Of a stretch of DNA of 64,000 nucleotides, positions 33,353 through 42,289 are shown one piece after another (within the stretch, counting starts at the first letter, position 1; the number at the start of each line of letters is the position of its first letter). The stretch lies in contig NZ_MVOC01000044.1 of assembly GCF_002043095.1 (NCBI RefSeq), positions 134,910 through 198,909 on the forward strand, written 5' to 3'. The position numbers were made by a program, and so were the translations under genes. Below the pieces are notes generated by a model. That model made no database searches. It was not told the DNA's origin and saw only the letters and a program-made list of their open reading frames with translations. The DNA comes from Mycobacterium sp. AT1. Lineage in GTDB: Bacteria > Actinomycetota > Actinomycetes > Mycobacteriales > Mycobacteriaceae.

Positions 33353-34402
33353 CTAACGGGGGTCGAGCGGGTTCACGCGTCCGACGACCAGCGGGTCGGC
33401 CGGGGTGAAGGGGAACGTCGGGAGGTCGTCGAGGTGGGTGTTGAACGTGGCGGCGAGCACTTCACGAGAGTATGCGCTGGCGGAGGCCTTGTAGCCGATG
33501 TCCGCAGGGAACGGCTGGTCGAAGAAGATCAGGAAGTGCCAGTCATCCTGGCCGATGTTCTCGATGTGGTGCGGGTAGGCCCGCGGGATGAAGTACATGT
33601 CGCCGGTGGTCATGTTCCACGTGTCCAGTGTGCCATCGGGATTCATCACCGTCATGCGAGCGTCGCCGTGCTGGACGTAGCCCATCTCGGCGGTGACGGG
33701 ATGCCAGTGTGGCTCGCGCATGCCGTCCTCGGTGACGCGCAGCGAGTACATCGAGATGTTCTTCAGCGCCGGCCAGTACTGCTCGCGGGCGAAGCGGGCG
33801 CTGCCGCTGACGTAGTTCAGGCTGGGCGGCTGGGCCTCGACGTCGAACTTGTGGGGATCGTTGAAGTACGCGCCAGCGGGCACGACCGGATCACCGATGC
33901 GGGCGGCCAATTTGTGATCGGTTGTGGTGCGGCGGATCTTGGCGAAGTCCGAGGACGGCAGATTGTAGGTGTTGCCGAGCACGGCGTCGGAGAACGCGCC
34001 AAGGGTGGCGCCGAAACCGAAGTCCTCGGGACGCTCGTTGCGGAACGCGATGATGAACTCGGCGACGTCATCGCCGATGTTCTCGATGTGGTGCAGGGAG
34101 CCGGATTCGGCGTGGAACATCTGTCCGGCAGTGACGACGAAGCTCGAGAACTTGCTGCCGTCGTCGAGGATGGACACCAGGGCGGTGCCCGACACGCAGT
34201 AGGTGAGTTCGTCGGCGTTGGCGTGCCAGTGCGGCGTGCGCATCGCACCCGAGTTCAGCAACACCCGCTTGATCGACAGGCCCTTGAGGATGGGCAGGTT
34301 ATCGGCGGTGACCCGCCGCATCGAGCCCAACTCGGACTCCTCGACGATCTCGCCGTCGAGTAGCGAGAGGGTGTGATTGCTGCGGTTGATCGACGTGGTC
34401 AT
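33353..34402 (-). CDS. bicupin, oxalate decarboxylase-like
   Basis: 349-residue double cupin. Both domains keep a full metal site: PHWHANADELTY with a later H in FHAESGSLHH (cupin 1, about residues 55-110), and PHWHPVTAEMGY with H in YPHHIENIG (cupin 2, about 230-285), i.e. His-His-Glu-His twice. Oxalate decarboxylases and related bicupins bind Mn there; the lid loop that determines decarboxylase against oxidase function cannot be read by eye. ATG 34402 begins MTTSINRSNH. Head of a probable three-gene leftward operon with a hydrolase and an aldo/keto reductase. Confidence 0.83.
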   Translation of the reverse strand: MTTSINRSNHTLSLLDGEIVEESELGSMRRVTADNLPILKGLSIKRVLLNSGAMRTPHWHANADELTYCVSGTALVSILDDGSKFSSFVVTAGQMFHAESGSLHHIENIGDDVAEFIIAFRNERPEDFGFGATLGAFSDAVLGNTYNLPSSDFAKIRRTTTDHKLAARIGDPVVPAGAYFNDPHKFDVEAQPPSLNYVSGSARFAREQYWPALKNISMYSLRVTEDGMREPHWHPVTAEMGYVQHGDARMTVMNPDGTLDTWNMTTGDMYFIPRAYPHHIENIGQDDWHFLIFFDQPFPADIGYKASASAYSREVLAATFNTHLDDLPTFPFTPADPLVVGRVNPLDPR

Positions 34403-34531
34403 GACTGCGCCTCCTCGGTATGCGGGTCGCCCAATCGGGCTATGCCACTTACCTTGCTCCACCGGGGGTGACGGCGTCGACGCCGCTGGCCGCAATGTCC
34501 ACTACCGGTTAGCCCCCAGCGGTGGCGCGGG

Positions 34532-35554
34532 TCAGAACTGCAGCGCCCGGAATCGCCAGTCCAGCACCTGCCGGTCGGGCTCACCGACGGCGTAGACGAG
34601 CGACCGCAGCGACAGCACCCCGCCGCGGCCCGCGGGCAGCGACCGCACCGACTCCACGCGGAGTTCGCTGTACAGCGTGTCGTCCTCGCGCACCGGCCCG
34701 GTGTGATCGCAGGAGTCCCACCCGAGAACCGTCACCAGGTTCGGCAACAGCCGAGTGGCCTGTGCCAACGCCAGGCCGATGGTGTGCCCGCCGTAGACCA
34801 GCCGGTGGCCGTTGACCCGCCAATCATGATGTGTGGCAGCGATGTTGAGGCTCAACCGGGCGAGCTCCGGTGCGCTGCTGACGACGTCGCCGGTGCTCGT
34901 CAGCACCATGCCCGCCATCTCGGGGTCGAAGTGCGGGCCGGGCACCCGGGCGCGGAAGGCGTCGGCGTCCCATTCGGCGGTTGGGTCGGTCGTCGCCCCC
35001 GCGTCGGCCCCGATGGTGGAGAGGTCGTCGGCGTGCCCGGTGTCCGGCGCCTCCGGGCTCAGCGGCAGCATCGCGCATCGGTAGAAGTCCAGCACCAGCC
35101 GGTCGGCCTGGTCGACGGTCGTCATCCGCAGCGCCGCCAGCCCGGTCCGACCGCGGCCCGGCTTGGTCGAATTCTGTTTCAGGCCAACCACTTCGGTTCT
35201 CGTGTATAGGGTGTCGCCGATGATGGGGTACCGGAAGTACGTCAGACCGCGGTAGAAGAGGTTTGCCTTCACCCGCTGCGTCGCCAGGGTGCTCTGGCCG
35301 ATTGCGACGTCGCTGACCATCGCGGGGTGGGCCAACGGCGCCGTGGCTCCGGTGACAGCCCGCGTCAGCGCGGCGTCCAGCGGCATCCGCATCGGGTCCC
35401 CGAGGATCGACTGGTGCACGGCCGCGGTGCCGGGCGTCAGCGTCATCGACGGTGCTCGATCGAACACCTGCCCAACCGCCAAGTCGTCGAAGAACGGGGC
35501 AGACGATATTTGGCCGGACAAAGTCACAGCGTCACATGCTGGCAGTGCAGTCAT
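34532..35554 (-). CDS. double-hotdog MaoC-like dehydratase, Rv0216 type
   Basis: 340 residues comprising two hotdog domains, as in Rv0216 of M. tuberculosis. N-terminal FFDDLAVGQVFDRAP, then YRGLTYFRYPIIGDTLYTRT in the first domain. The hydratase-like loop NGHRLVYGGHTIGLALAQAT is in the second (about residue 265). R-specific enoyl-CoA hydratases have the Asp/His pair in a similar loop; Rv0216 was reported structurally with no proven substrate. ATG 35554 is used; GTG 27 bases downstream is an alternative. Only 12 bases separate it from the divergent fadE3 start. Confidence 0.85.
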   Translation of the reverse strand: MTALPACDAVTLSGQISSAPFFDDLAVGQVFDRAPSMTLTPGTAAVHQSILGDPMRMPLDAALTRAVTGATAPLAHPAMVSDVAIGQSTLATQRVKANLFYRGLTYFRYPIIGDTLYTRTEVVGLKQNSTKPGRGRTGLAALRMTTVDQADRLVLDFYRCAMLPLSPEAPDTGHADDLSTIGADAGATTDPTAEWDADAFRARVPGPHFDPEMAGMVLTSTGDVVSSAPELARLSLNIAATHHDWRVNGHRLVYGGHTIGLALAQATRLLPNLVTVLGWDSCDHTGPVREDDTLYSELRVESVRSLPAGRGGVLSLRSLVYAVGEPDRQVLDWRFRALQF

Positions 35555-35566
35555 CGACGTGTCAAT

Positions 35567-36727
35567 ATGGCCGTACAAATGGACCTCAACGACGAAGAAC
35601 TCATGCTGATCGCCACGGTGCGCGAATTCGTCGACCGTGACGTCAAACCGACCGTCCGCGACGTCGAGCACGCCAACACCTACCCCGAGGCGTGGATCGA
35701 CCAGATGAAGCGCATCGGCATCTTTGGGCTGGCCGTGCCAGAGGCGCACGGCGGCACGCCGGTGTCGACGCGGTGCTACGTGCTGGTCACCCAGGAGTTG
35801 GCGCGCGGCTGGATGAGCCTGGCCGGGGCCATGGGCGGTCACACCGTCGTCGCCAAGCTCCTTGACCTGTTCGGCACCGACGAGCAGAAGCAGCGGTACC
35901 TGCCCGCCATGGCGACCGGCGAGCTCCGCGCGACGATGGCGCTCACCGAACCGGGCGGCGGCTCGGATCTGCAGGCGATGACGACCGTCGCCCGCGCCGA
36001 CGGAGACGACCTGGTGGTCAACGGCGCCAAGACGTGGATCACCAACGCGCGGCGCTCGGGGCTGATCGCCCTGTTGTGCAAGACCGATCCTGGCGCCACC
36101 CCCAAGCACCGCGGCATGTCCATCGTGCTGGCCGAACACGCTGCGGGGCTGTCGGTCTCACGCGATCTACCCAAACTCGGCTACAAGGGCGTCGAGTCGT
36201 GCGAACTCTCGTTCGTCGACTATCGCGTGCCGTCGACCGCCATCCTCGGCGGCACGCCCGGCAAGGGTTTCGGGCAGATGATGAAAGGCCTCGAGACCGG
36301 CCGCATTCAGGTCGCCTCCCGTGCGCTTGGCGTCGCGACCGCCGCCTTCGAGGACGCCCTGGCCTATGCGCAGGAGCGCGAGAGCTTCGGCGAGCCGATC
36401 TGGAAGCACCAGGCCATCGGCAACTATCTGGCCGACATGGGCACCAAACTCACCGCCGCACGCCAGCTGACCCTGCACGCCGCCGACCGCTACGACAGCG
36501 GCGCACGGGCCGACATGGAAGCGGGCATGGCCAAGCTCTTCGCCTCGGAGACCGCGATGGAGATCGCCCTGAACGCGGTGCGGATCCACGGCGGCTACGG
36601 CTACTCCACCGAGTACGACGTGGAGCGCTACTTCCGCGACGCGCCGCTGATGATCGTCGACGAGGGCACCAACGAGATTCAGCGCAACGTGATCGCCGCC
36701 CAGCTGGTGGCCCGCGGCGGGCTCTGA
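35567..36727 (+). CDS. fadE3: acyl-CoA dehydrogenase FadE3
   Basis: 386-residue acyl-CoA dehydrogenase. FAD/substrate loop ALTEPGGGSDLQAM near residue 125, VNGAKTWITNARRSG near 150, C-terminal dimer segment RIHGGYGYSTEYDVERYFRD, and catalytic glutamate in VDEGTNEIQRNVI near 370. Position between the Rv0216 type gene and fadD4 identifies it as FadE3. ATG 35567 (MAVQMDLNDEEL) or 35579 could start it. It is followed after 2 bases by a GntR regulator, so both are probably co-transcribed. Confidence 0.91.
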   Translation: MAVQMDLNDEELMLIATVREFVDRDVKPTVRDVEHANTYPEAWIDQMKRIGIFGLAVPEAHGGTPVSTRCYVLVTQELARGWMSLAGAMGGHTVVAKLLDLFGTDEQKQRYLPAMATGELRATMALTEPGGGSDLQAMTTVARADGDDLVVNGAKTWITNARRSGLIALLCKTDPGATPKHRGMSIVLAEHAAGLSVSRDLPKLGYKGVESCELSFVDYRVPSTAILGGTPGKGFGQMMKGLETGRIQVASRALGVATAAFEDALAYAQERESFGEPIWKHQAIGNYLADMGTKLTAARQLTLHAADRYDSGARADMEAGMAKLFASETAMEIALNAVRIHGGYGYSTEYDVERYFRDAPLMIVDEGTNEIQRNVIAAQLVARGGL

Positions 36728-36729
36728 CC

Positions 36730-37482
36730 GTGCGCGCCCCACCCGCGTATCAGACTCTGCGCCAGACACTTCGGGACGAGATCGCGTCCGGCGCCTACGC
36801 CGACGGTGTCCGCCTGCCCACCGAGTCCGAGCTCGTCGCCCGCCACGGCCTGTCCCGGCAGACCGTACGGCGCGCCTTCCAGGACCTCGTCGCCGAGGGC
36901 GTGGTGTACCGGGTGCCGGGTCGTGGCACCTATGCCCACCAGGACGGGCGCCGCTACCTGCGGCAGCTCGGCTCGATCGAGGACCTGATGAGCCTGTCCG
37001 AGGACACCACCATGGAGGTGCTCACCGGGCTGCGGCGCCGCGTCGACGTCGAGGCGGCCAGCCGGCTGCGGCTCGACGACGACGTCGTCCACACCGTGGT
37101 GATTCGTCGCCTGCACGGCACCGATCCCGGCGTCCCGTTCGTGCTGACGCGCGTGCACCTGCCGGAGTTCGTGGCAACGCCGGTTCTCGGCGCACCGGAG
37201 TTGGCCGACGGAGCCGTCAGCACCTGCACCGTCATCGGACTGACCGAACCACACCTGGCCTCACCGATAACCGAAGCGGCCCAGTCGATCACGGTGTCCA
37301 GCGCCGACGACGAGGTGGCCGCGGCGGTGGGTTGCCCGCCGGGGCATCCGATGCTGCGGGTCGACCGGCTGTACTCCGACGCGTCGGGAACGCCGGTGGA
37401 GTTGGCGGTCAGCCACTTCCTGCCGGAGCAGTACACCTATCGGGTGACGCTGCGCCGGTCCTCCGGCGGTTTCGGCGCGTAA
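36730..37482 (+). CDS. GntR/HutC-family regulator
   Basis: 250 residues. Winged helix at the N-terminus (YQTLRQTLRDEIASGAYADG, HGLSRQTVRRAFQDLVAEGV, VYRVPGRGTY) and a UTRA effector domain (DPGVPFVLTRVHLPEF, LYSDASGTPVELAVSHFLPE). GTG 36730 is two bases after the fadE3 stop. It probably controls fadE3 and perhaps the facing fadD4, with a fatty acyl or related effector. Ligand and operator are not identifiable here. It ends inside a hairpin shared with the convergent fadD4. Confidence 0.85.
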   Translation: MRAPPAYQTLRQTLRDEIASGAYADGVRLPTESELVARHGLSRQTVRRAFQDLVAEGVVYRVPGRGTYAHQDGRRYLRQLGSIEDLMSLSEDTTMEVLTGLRRRVDVEAASRLRLDDDVVHTVVIRRLHGTDPGVPFVLTRVHLPEFVATPVLGAPELADGAVSTCTVIGLTEPHLASPITEAAQSITVSSADDEVAAAVGCPPGHPMLRVDRLYSDASGTPVELAVSHFLPEQYTYRVTLRRSSGGFGA

Positions 37483-37514
37483 ACGTTCGCCTGGCGAACG
37501 CCTACGCGCCGAAA
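37470..37514. terminator. bidirectional hairpin between GntR and fadD4
   Basis: Outer arms TTTCGGCGCGTA and TACGCGCCGAAA are perfect complements, and inner arms GTTCGCC and GGCGAAC extend the stem. It overlaps the GntR stop codon and lies 6 bases past the fadD4 stop at 37520. No U-tract follows, as is common in mycobacteria. Probable two-way terminator. Confidence 0.65.
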
Positions 37515-37519
37515 TCGTC

Positions 37520-39043
37520 TTAGCGGGAGTACTTCTCGATCAGCGTCTGCTTGTAGAGCTTGCCGGCGTCGGTGCGGGGCAGTTGGGCCTCGAAGGAGAT
37601 CGACCGTGGACACTTGTAGTGGGACAACCGGTCTCGCAGCCAGGCCAGCAGTTCCTCGGCGAACGCGTCGGTGGCGTCGGCCTGGTCGACGGTCTGCACC
37701 ACACCCTTGACCCGTTGGCCCATCTCCTCGTCGGGGATGCCGAACACCGCGGCGTCCATCACCTTGGGGTGGGTCACCAACACGTTCTCCGCCTCCTGCG
37801 GATAGATGTTGACCCCGCCCGAGATGATCATGTGATGTCGCCGGTCGGTCAGGTAGAGGTAGCCGTCCTCGTCGAGATATCCGATGTCTCCCACCGTCTT
37901 CCAGCCGTGCGAGTCGCGCGAGGACGCCGTCTTGGCCGGATCGTTGAGGTACTCGAAGTCGGCACCGCCCTCGAAGTAGATCTCGCCAGCCTCGCCAGGG
38001 GGCAACTCGTTGCCGTCCTCGTCGAGGATGTGCAGCGGGGTCATCATCGACCTGCCGACCGAGCCAGGGTGAGTCAGCCACTCCTCGGCACTGATGAGCG
38101 TCGACCCGATGGCCTCCGAAGACGCGTAGTACTCGTCGACGATCGGGCCCCACCAGTCGATCATCTGCTGCTTGATCTCCACCGGGCACGGCGCGGCGGC
38201 GTGCATGACGCGTTCCAGGCTGGAAACGTCGTAGGAGGTCCGCGCGGCCTCGGGCATCTTGAGCATGCGGGTGAACATCACGGGGACGAACTGGCCGTGC
38301 GTCACCCGGTGCTTCTGGATGGCCTCGAGGGCTCCCTCGGGGCTGAACTTGTCGAGGATGACTGTCGTGATGCCACCCGCCTGCGTCTGCATCGTCCAGA
38401 CCGACGGGGCGGTGTGATAGAGCGGCGCGGGGCTGAGATAGACCGCCTCGGGGTGCATCCAGAAACCGACGAGCGCCGCCATCAAACCGGGCACCTCGGC
38501 AGGCGACTGATGCGTCAGCGCGCGCCTGATGCCCTTCGGCTGACCGGTCGTGCCAGAGGAGTACTGCAGCAGATCGCCCTCGATCTCGTCGTCGATGGGC
38601 GTAACCGGTTGGTCGACAACACATTCCGGGTAGCTCTGCCACCCGTCGAGATCGCCGTCCGCGACGAGGCGGACCGCGGGCAGACCGTTGGGCAGCTCCG
38701 CCTCGAGCCCGGCCAGCAGGTCGCGCAACCCGCCCGACCCGACGATCGCCTTCGCGCTGGAGTTGTCGACGATGTAGGCGACCTCGGCGGCCGTGAGGTG
38801 GGTGTTGATGGGCACGTAATACAGCCCGGCGCGGCGCGCGGCCCACATCACCGCGTGGAAGTGTTCGCTGTTCTCCATCAGCATCGCGACGGCGTCACCC
38901 TCGACGAGACCGGCCGAACGGAACAGGTGGGCGAGCTGGTTGGCCCTGGCCTCGAGCTCGCCGAAAGTCACCACCGTCCCTGACGGATGCATGATGATGG
39001 CCGGCTTGTCGGGGGTCGCTACGGCGGTGTCGCGGATCTGCAT
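37520..39043 (-). CDS. fadD4: fatty-acyl-CoA/AMP ligase FadD4
   Basis: 507-residue ANL adenylating enzyme. P-loop LQYSSGTTGQPKGIRRA near residue 165, A5 block DEYYASSEAIGSTL near 315, A7 TVGDIGYLDEDGYLYLTDRR near 390, MIISGGVNIYPQEAENV, and catalytic lysine GKLYKQTLIEKY near the end. Orthology to FadD4 follows from its place beside fadE3 and Rv0216. It converges on the fadE3-GntR operon, with a hairpin between them. Chain-length preference cannot be read. Confidence 0.9.
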   Translation of the reverse strand: MQIRDTAVATPDKPAIIMHPSGTVVTFGELEARANQLAHLFRSAGLVEGDAVAMLMENSEHFHAVMWAARRAGLYYVPINTHLTAAEVAYIVDNSSAKAIVGSGGLRDLLAGLEAELPNGLPAVRLVADGDLDGWQSYPECVVDQPVTPIDDEIEGDLLQYSSGTTGQPKGIRRALTHQSPAEVPGLMAALVGFWMHPEAVYLSPAPLYHTAPSVWTMQTQAGGITTVILDKFSPEGALEAIQKHRVTHGQFVPVMFTRMLKMPEAARTSYDVSSLERVMHAAAPCPVEIKQQMIDWWGPIVDEYYASSEAIGSTLISAEEWLTHPGSVGRSMMTPLHILDEDGNELPPGEAGEIYFEGGADFEYLNDPAKTASSRDSHGWKTVGDIGYLDEDGYLYLTDRRHHMIISGGVNIYPQEAENVLVTHPKVMDAAVFGIPDEEMGQRVKGVVQTVDQADATDAFAEELLAWLRDRLSHYKCPRSISFEAQLPRTDAGKLYKQTLIEKYSR

Positions 39044-39128
39044 GACGTGACTCTACGACGGCCCGACTTGACGGGTGTCAACTAGGGTCCCCTACCCCCG
39101 CCACCACCCCTGCCACCAGTCCCGCCAC

Positions 39129-39154
39129 CAGACGGAAAGGGCCCTTTCCGTCTG
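39129..39154. terminator. perfect palindrome, hairpin family A (copy 1), after pckA
   Basis: 13-base arms CAGACGGAAAGGG / CCCTTTCCGTCTG with no loop, followed by CTCGCGG. It lies just past the pckA stop (39170, leftward gene). The same scheme, with the identical CGTCTGCTCGCGG tail, occurs at 62632-62687. Likely intrinsic terminator or member of a dispersed repeat. Confidence 0.65.
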
Positions 39155-39169
39155 CTCGCGGGGAAGGAA

Positions 39170-40996
39170 TTAGTCGGCTTCGGCCAACCGAGTCTTCAGC
39201 GCGTCGAACTCGTCCTTGATGCCGGTCGGCAGCTTCTCGCCGACGAAGGAGAACCACTCCTCGATGAGCGGAAGCTCCTTGCGCCATTCGTCGGCGTTGA
39301 CGGCCAGCGCCTCGTCGACGTCGGCCGCGTCGACGTCCAGACCGTCCAGGTCGAGGTCGGCGGCGGTCGGGACGATGCCGATCGGGGTGCTCTTGCCGTC
39401 GGCCTGGTGCTCGATGCGCTCGATCGCCCACTTCAGCACGCGGCTGTTCTCACCGAATCCCGGCCACAGGAACCGGCCGTCGTCGCCACGGCGGAACCAG
39501 TTGACGAAGAAGACCGCGGGCATCTTGGACTCGTCGGCGTTCTTGCCGAGGTCGATCCAGTGCTGGAAGTAGTCACCGACGTTGTAACCGAGGAACGGCA
39601 GCATGGCCATCGGGTCGCGACGGACGGTGCCGACCTTGCCCTCGGCTGCCGCGGTGGTCTCCGAACCCAGCGTGGCGCCGATGAACACGCCGTGCTGCCA
39701 GTCGCGGGCCTGGGTGATCAGCGGAACCGTGGTCTTGCGGCGCCCGCCGAACAGGATCGCCGAGATCGGCACGCCCTGCGGGTCGTCCCACTCCGGCGCC
39801 AGCGTCGGGCACTGCGAGATCGGGGTGCAGTACCGCGAATTGGGGTGCGCCGCCTTGGTATCGGACTCGCGGTCCCACTCGTGACCCTTCCAGTCGATCA
39901 GATGGTCGGGGTCGCCTTCGAGGCCCTCCCACCACACGTCGCCGTCGTCGGTCTTGGCGACGTTGGTGAAGACGGTGTTGCCGCCGGCGATGGTCTTCAT
40001 CGCATTCGGGTTGCTGCTCCAGTTGGTGCCGGGCGCGACGCCGAAGAAGCCGAACTCGGGGTTGACGGCGTAGAGCCGGCCGTCCTTGCCGAATCGCATC
40101 CACGCGATGTCGTCACCGACGGTCTCGGCGCGCCACCCTGGGATGGTCGGCTGAAGCATCGCGAGGTTGGTCTTGCCGCATGCCGACGGGAACGCCGCGG
40201 CGACGAAGTACGACTTGTTCTCGGGGCTGATCAGCTTGAGGATCAGCATGTGCTCGGCGAGCCAGCCCTCGTCGTGGGCCATCGCCGACGCGATGCGCAG
40301 CGAGTAGCACTTCTTGCCTAGCAGCGCGTTGCCGCCGTACCCGGACCCGTAGCTCCAGATCTCGCGGGTCTCGGGGAAGTGGGTGATGTACTTGGTGTCG
40401 TTGCACGGCCACGGGACGTCCGCCTGGCCCTGCTCGAGCGGCGCCCCGATCGAGTGCAGCGCCTTGACGAAGAAGCCGTCGTCACCGATCTTGTCGAGCG
40501 CGTCCTTGCCCATCCGGGTCATGGTGCGCATCGAGACGACGACGTACTCCGAGTCGGTGATCTCGACGCCGAGCTTGGGATCCTCGGCGCCAAGCGGGCC
40601 CATGCAGAACGGGACGACCCACAGGGTGCGTCCGCGCATCGAACCGCGGTACAGGCCGGTCATCAGCTCCCGCATCTCGGCGGGGTCCATCCAGTTGTTG
40701 GTCGGGCCCGCGTCGATCTCGCGCTCCGAACAGATGTAGGTCCGTGATTCGACGCGCGCCACGTCGGACGGGTCCGACAGCGCCAGGAAGGAGTTCGGCT
40801 GCTTCTTGTCGTCGAGCTTCTGGAAGGTGCCCACCTCGACGAGGTGTGAGGTCAGACGTTCGTACTCTTCGTCGGAGCCGTCGGCGAACATGACGCGATC
40901 GGGCTCGGTGAGCTCGGCAACCTCGCGAACCCAGGCCAGCAGCCCCTCGTGTTTCGTCGGTGCGCTGTCCAGACCGGGAATGGTCGCTGAGGTCAT
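39170..40996 (-). CDS. pckA: phosphoenolpyruvate carboxykinase (GTP)
   Basis: 608-residue GTP-dependent PEPCK (oxaloacetate + GTP to PEP + GDP + CO2), cytoplasmic, key to gluconeogenesis from fatty acids and sterols. PEPCK-specific block YGSGYGGNALLGKKCYSLRI near residue 220, kinase-1a P-loop AFPSACGKTNLAM near 275 with the reactive Cys, kinase-2 VGDDIAWMRF and guanine-site NPEFGFFGVAPGTNW. Length matches M. tuberculosis PckA (about 606). ATG 40996 has AGGAG upstream. The neighbourhood (Rv0210/Rv0209 types, trmB) is as in Rv0211. Confidence 0.97.
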   Translation of the reverse strand: MTSATIPGLDSAPTKHEGLLAWVREVAELTEPDRVMFADGSDEEYERLTSHLVEVGTFQKLDDKKQPNSFLALSDPSDVARVESRTYICSEREIDAGPTNNWMDPAEMRELMTGLYRGSMRGRTLWVVPFCMGPLGAEDPKLGVEITDSEYVVVSMRTMTRMGKDALDKIGDDGFFVKALHSIGAPLEQGQADVPWPCNDTKYITHFPETREIWSYGSGYGGNALLGKKCYSLRIASAMAHDEGWLAEHMLILKLISPENKSYFVAAAFPSACGKTNLAMLQPTIPGWRAETVGDDIAWMRFGKDGRLYAVNPEFGFFGVAPGTNWSSNPNAMKTIAGGNTVFTNVAKTDDGDVWWEGLEGDPDHLIDWKGHEWDRESDTKAAHPNSRYCTPISQCPTLAPEWDDPQGVPISAILFGGRRKTTVPLITQARDWQHGVFIGATLGSETTAAAEGKVGTVRRDPMAMLPFLGYNVGDYFQHWIDLGKNADESKMPAVFFVNWFRRGDDGRFLWPGFGENSRVLKWAIERIEHQADGKSTPIGIVPTAADLDLDGLDVDAADVDEALAVNADEWRKELPLIEEWFSFVGEKLPTGIKDEFDALKTRLAEAD

Positions 40997-41042
40997 CTAA
41001 AATCTCCTGCTCGGCGGTCTCGGTGAATGCCTGGGATCGAGG

Positions 41043-41070
41043 TTAACGCGGGTGACATACCCGCGGTTAA
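41043..41070. promoter_or_regulatory. inverted repeat upstream of pckA
   Basis: TTAA-CGCGGGT-GACAT-ACCCGCG-G-TTAA: 7-base perfect arms with 5-base spacer, flanked by TTAA on both sides. It lies about 50 bases before the pckA ATG, within the 150-base gap to the next gene. Could be an operator for the gluconeogenic gene or a hairpin ending the gene upstream; neither is proven. Confidence 0.4.
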
Positions 41071-41146
41071 TCGGTGGTATGTCCGTTGTCTCACAAGAAC
41101 GATTCAGATGAGCGTTTCCGGCGAAATTCGCCTCGAAATCCTCGAT

Positions 41147-42289
41147 TCACCACCATTCATACTGGTCAGTAACCACATTGCGCGTCAACGGCCGGCTCTC
41201 CACCCCCGGTTGCGGCGGGGCTGCGCGCGTTCCCGCCGCCCATCGCGACTCGGCGATCAGCAACCGCTCGGCGACCATCGCCTCCCCATGCCACCGGAGC
41301 GTGGCGGCGACCTCCACTACCCACCTGTCGAGGAGCGCGCGATCGTTCAGTAACCCTCGCGCCCGCACCACCCACACCACCAGCGCCAGCCCGGCCGCGG
41401 TGCCTGCCGCCCAGCCGAGCGCCGAGGATCCGGGCAGCAGCCCAGCCAGCAGCCGACTACATGCCAGCGCGATGCCCGCCCCGAACCCCACGCCGAGCAC
41501 GGCCACCAGACGGCCCTCCAGGCGCCTGGAGGACGTCGTCGTCCGTCTGACGTCGGGCGGATCGGGCGGCGGTGGGGTCGGCGTCGCGGTCAACCCGAGC
41601 CCGGCGGCGGCGTGGACCACGCGGTCGACCTCATCGGCCAGCCGCACGTGAAAACTCAGTGCCTCCGCCGTCACCAGCGCCTCGAATCCCTCCGCTCCAC
41701 CGACGCCCACCTCGGCCGCGGCGTCCCGCAGATTGGCGCGCACCGCCGCGCTCTCGTCCCTGACGACGCGGAGCAGCCGTAGCCGAGCCCCCGCAAGGAC
41801 GCGCCTCAGCTCGGCCGGGTCCCGTCCCGGGCGAGGCCGCACAGCGCGAGACACGCTGATGGGCAAGGGACTTCGCCCCAGCTCACCGCGCAGCAGGTCG
41901 ACCAGCTCGTCGACTCGGGGTTCTCCGAGACCTGGCGCGGCGGCGACCCCCAGCCAGGGTGTCGAACGGTACCGCCCGTCCCACGCGGCGACGCGCGCCC
42001 GATCGGCAGCCACGACGTCACGCCACCCGCGGTGCGCGTCGATCTTCGACACCACCCCGATCACCAGACCGGTGTGCGCGGCCGCCCGCTCGACCGACGC
42101 CCAGTCCGACCTGGTCAACGGCGCCGCAGCCGAGAAGACGGCCAGCACGGCGTCGGGTGCGCGCCCCGCCAAACCGCCGGTCTCGACGACGTCCACCTCG
42201 GGAAGGCGGGGTCGAAGGGCGGCCACGACCCCACCCACCCCGGCCAGCGGCGGCCCGACCACCAGGACGACGCGGCCCGTCGCCGTCAC
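41147..42289 (-). CDS. membrane-linked GTPase-like protein, Rv0210 type
   Basis: 380 residues. The N-terminal domain resembles a P-loop GTPase: VVLVVGPPLAGVGGVVAALR at the Walker A position lacks the GK[ST] lysine, while VVSKIDAHRGW keeps an SKxD guanine-recognition motif. A helical region follows, then two hydrophobic hairpin segments (about 255-278 and 288-306), giving a dynamin-like layout. Start GTG 42289 overlaps the stop of the partner gene (GTGA). It lies between pckA and the partner gene, as in Rv0210. Function unknown. Confidence 0.7.
   Translation of the reverse strand: MTATGRVVLVVGPPLAGVGGVVAALRPRLPEVDVVETGGLAGRAPDAVLAVFSAAAPLTRSDWASVERAAAHTGLVIGVVSKIDAHRGWRDVVAADRARVAAWDGRYRSTPWLGVAAAPGLGEPRVDELVDLLRGELGRSPLPISVSRAVRPRPGRDPAELRRVLAGARLRLLRVVRDESAAVRANLRDAAAEVGVGGAEGFEALVTAEALSFHVRLADEVDRVVHAAAGLGLTATPTPPPPDPPDVRRTTTSSRRLEGRLVAVLGVGFGAGIALACSRLLAGLLPGSSALGWAAGTAAGLALVVWVVRARGLLNDRALLDRWVVEVAATLRWHGEAMVAERLLIAESRWAAGTRAAPPQPGVESRPLTRNVVTDQYEWW

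Noticed and set aside
37437..38846. Second leftward frame inside fadD4
   Set aside because: Out-of-frame shadow of fadD4 with Arg/Gly-rich composition.
41027..41353. Rightward 108-codon frame upstream of pckA
   Set aside because: Its first 40 codons look less biased, but half of it is antisense to the Rv0210-type gene and it contains the palindrome; no ribosome site or family.
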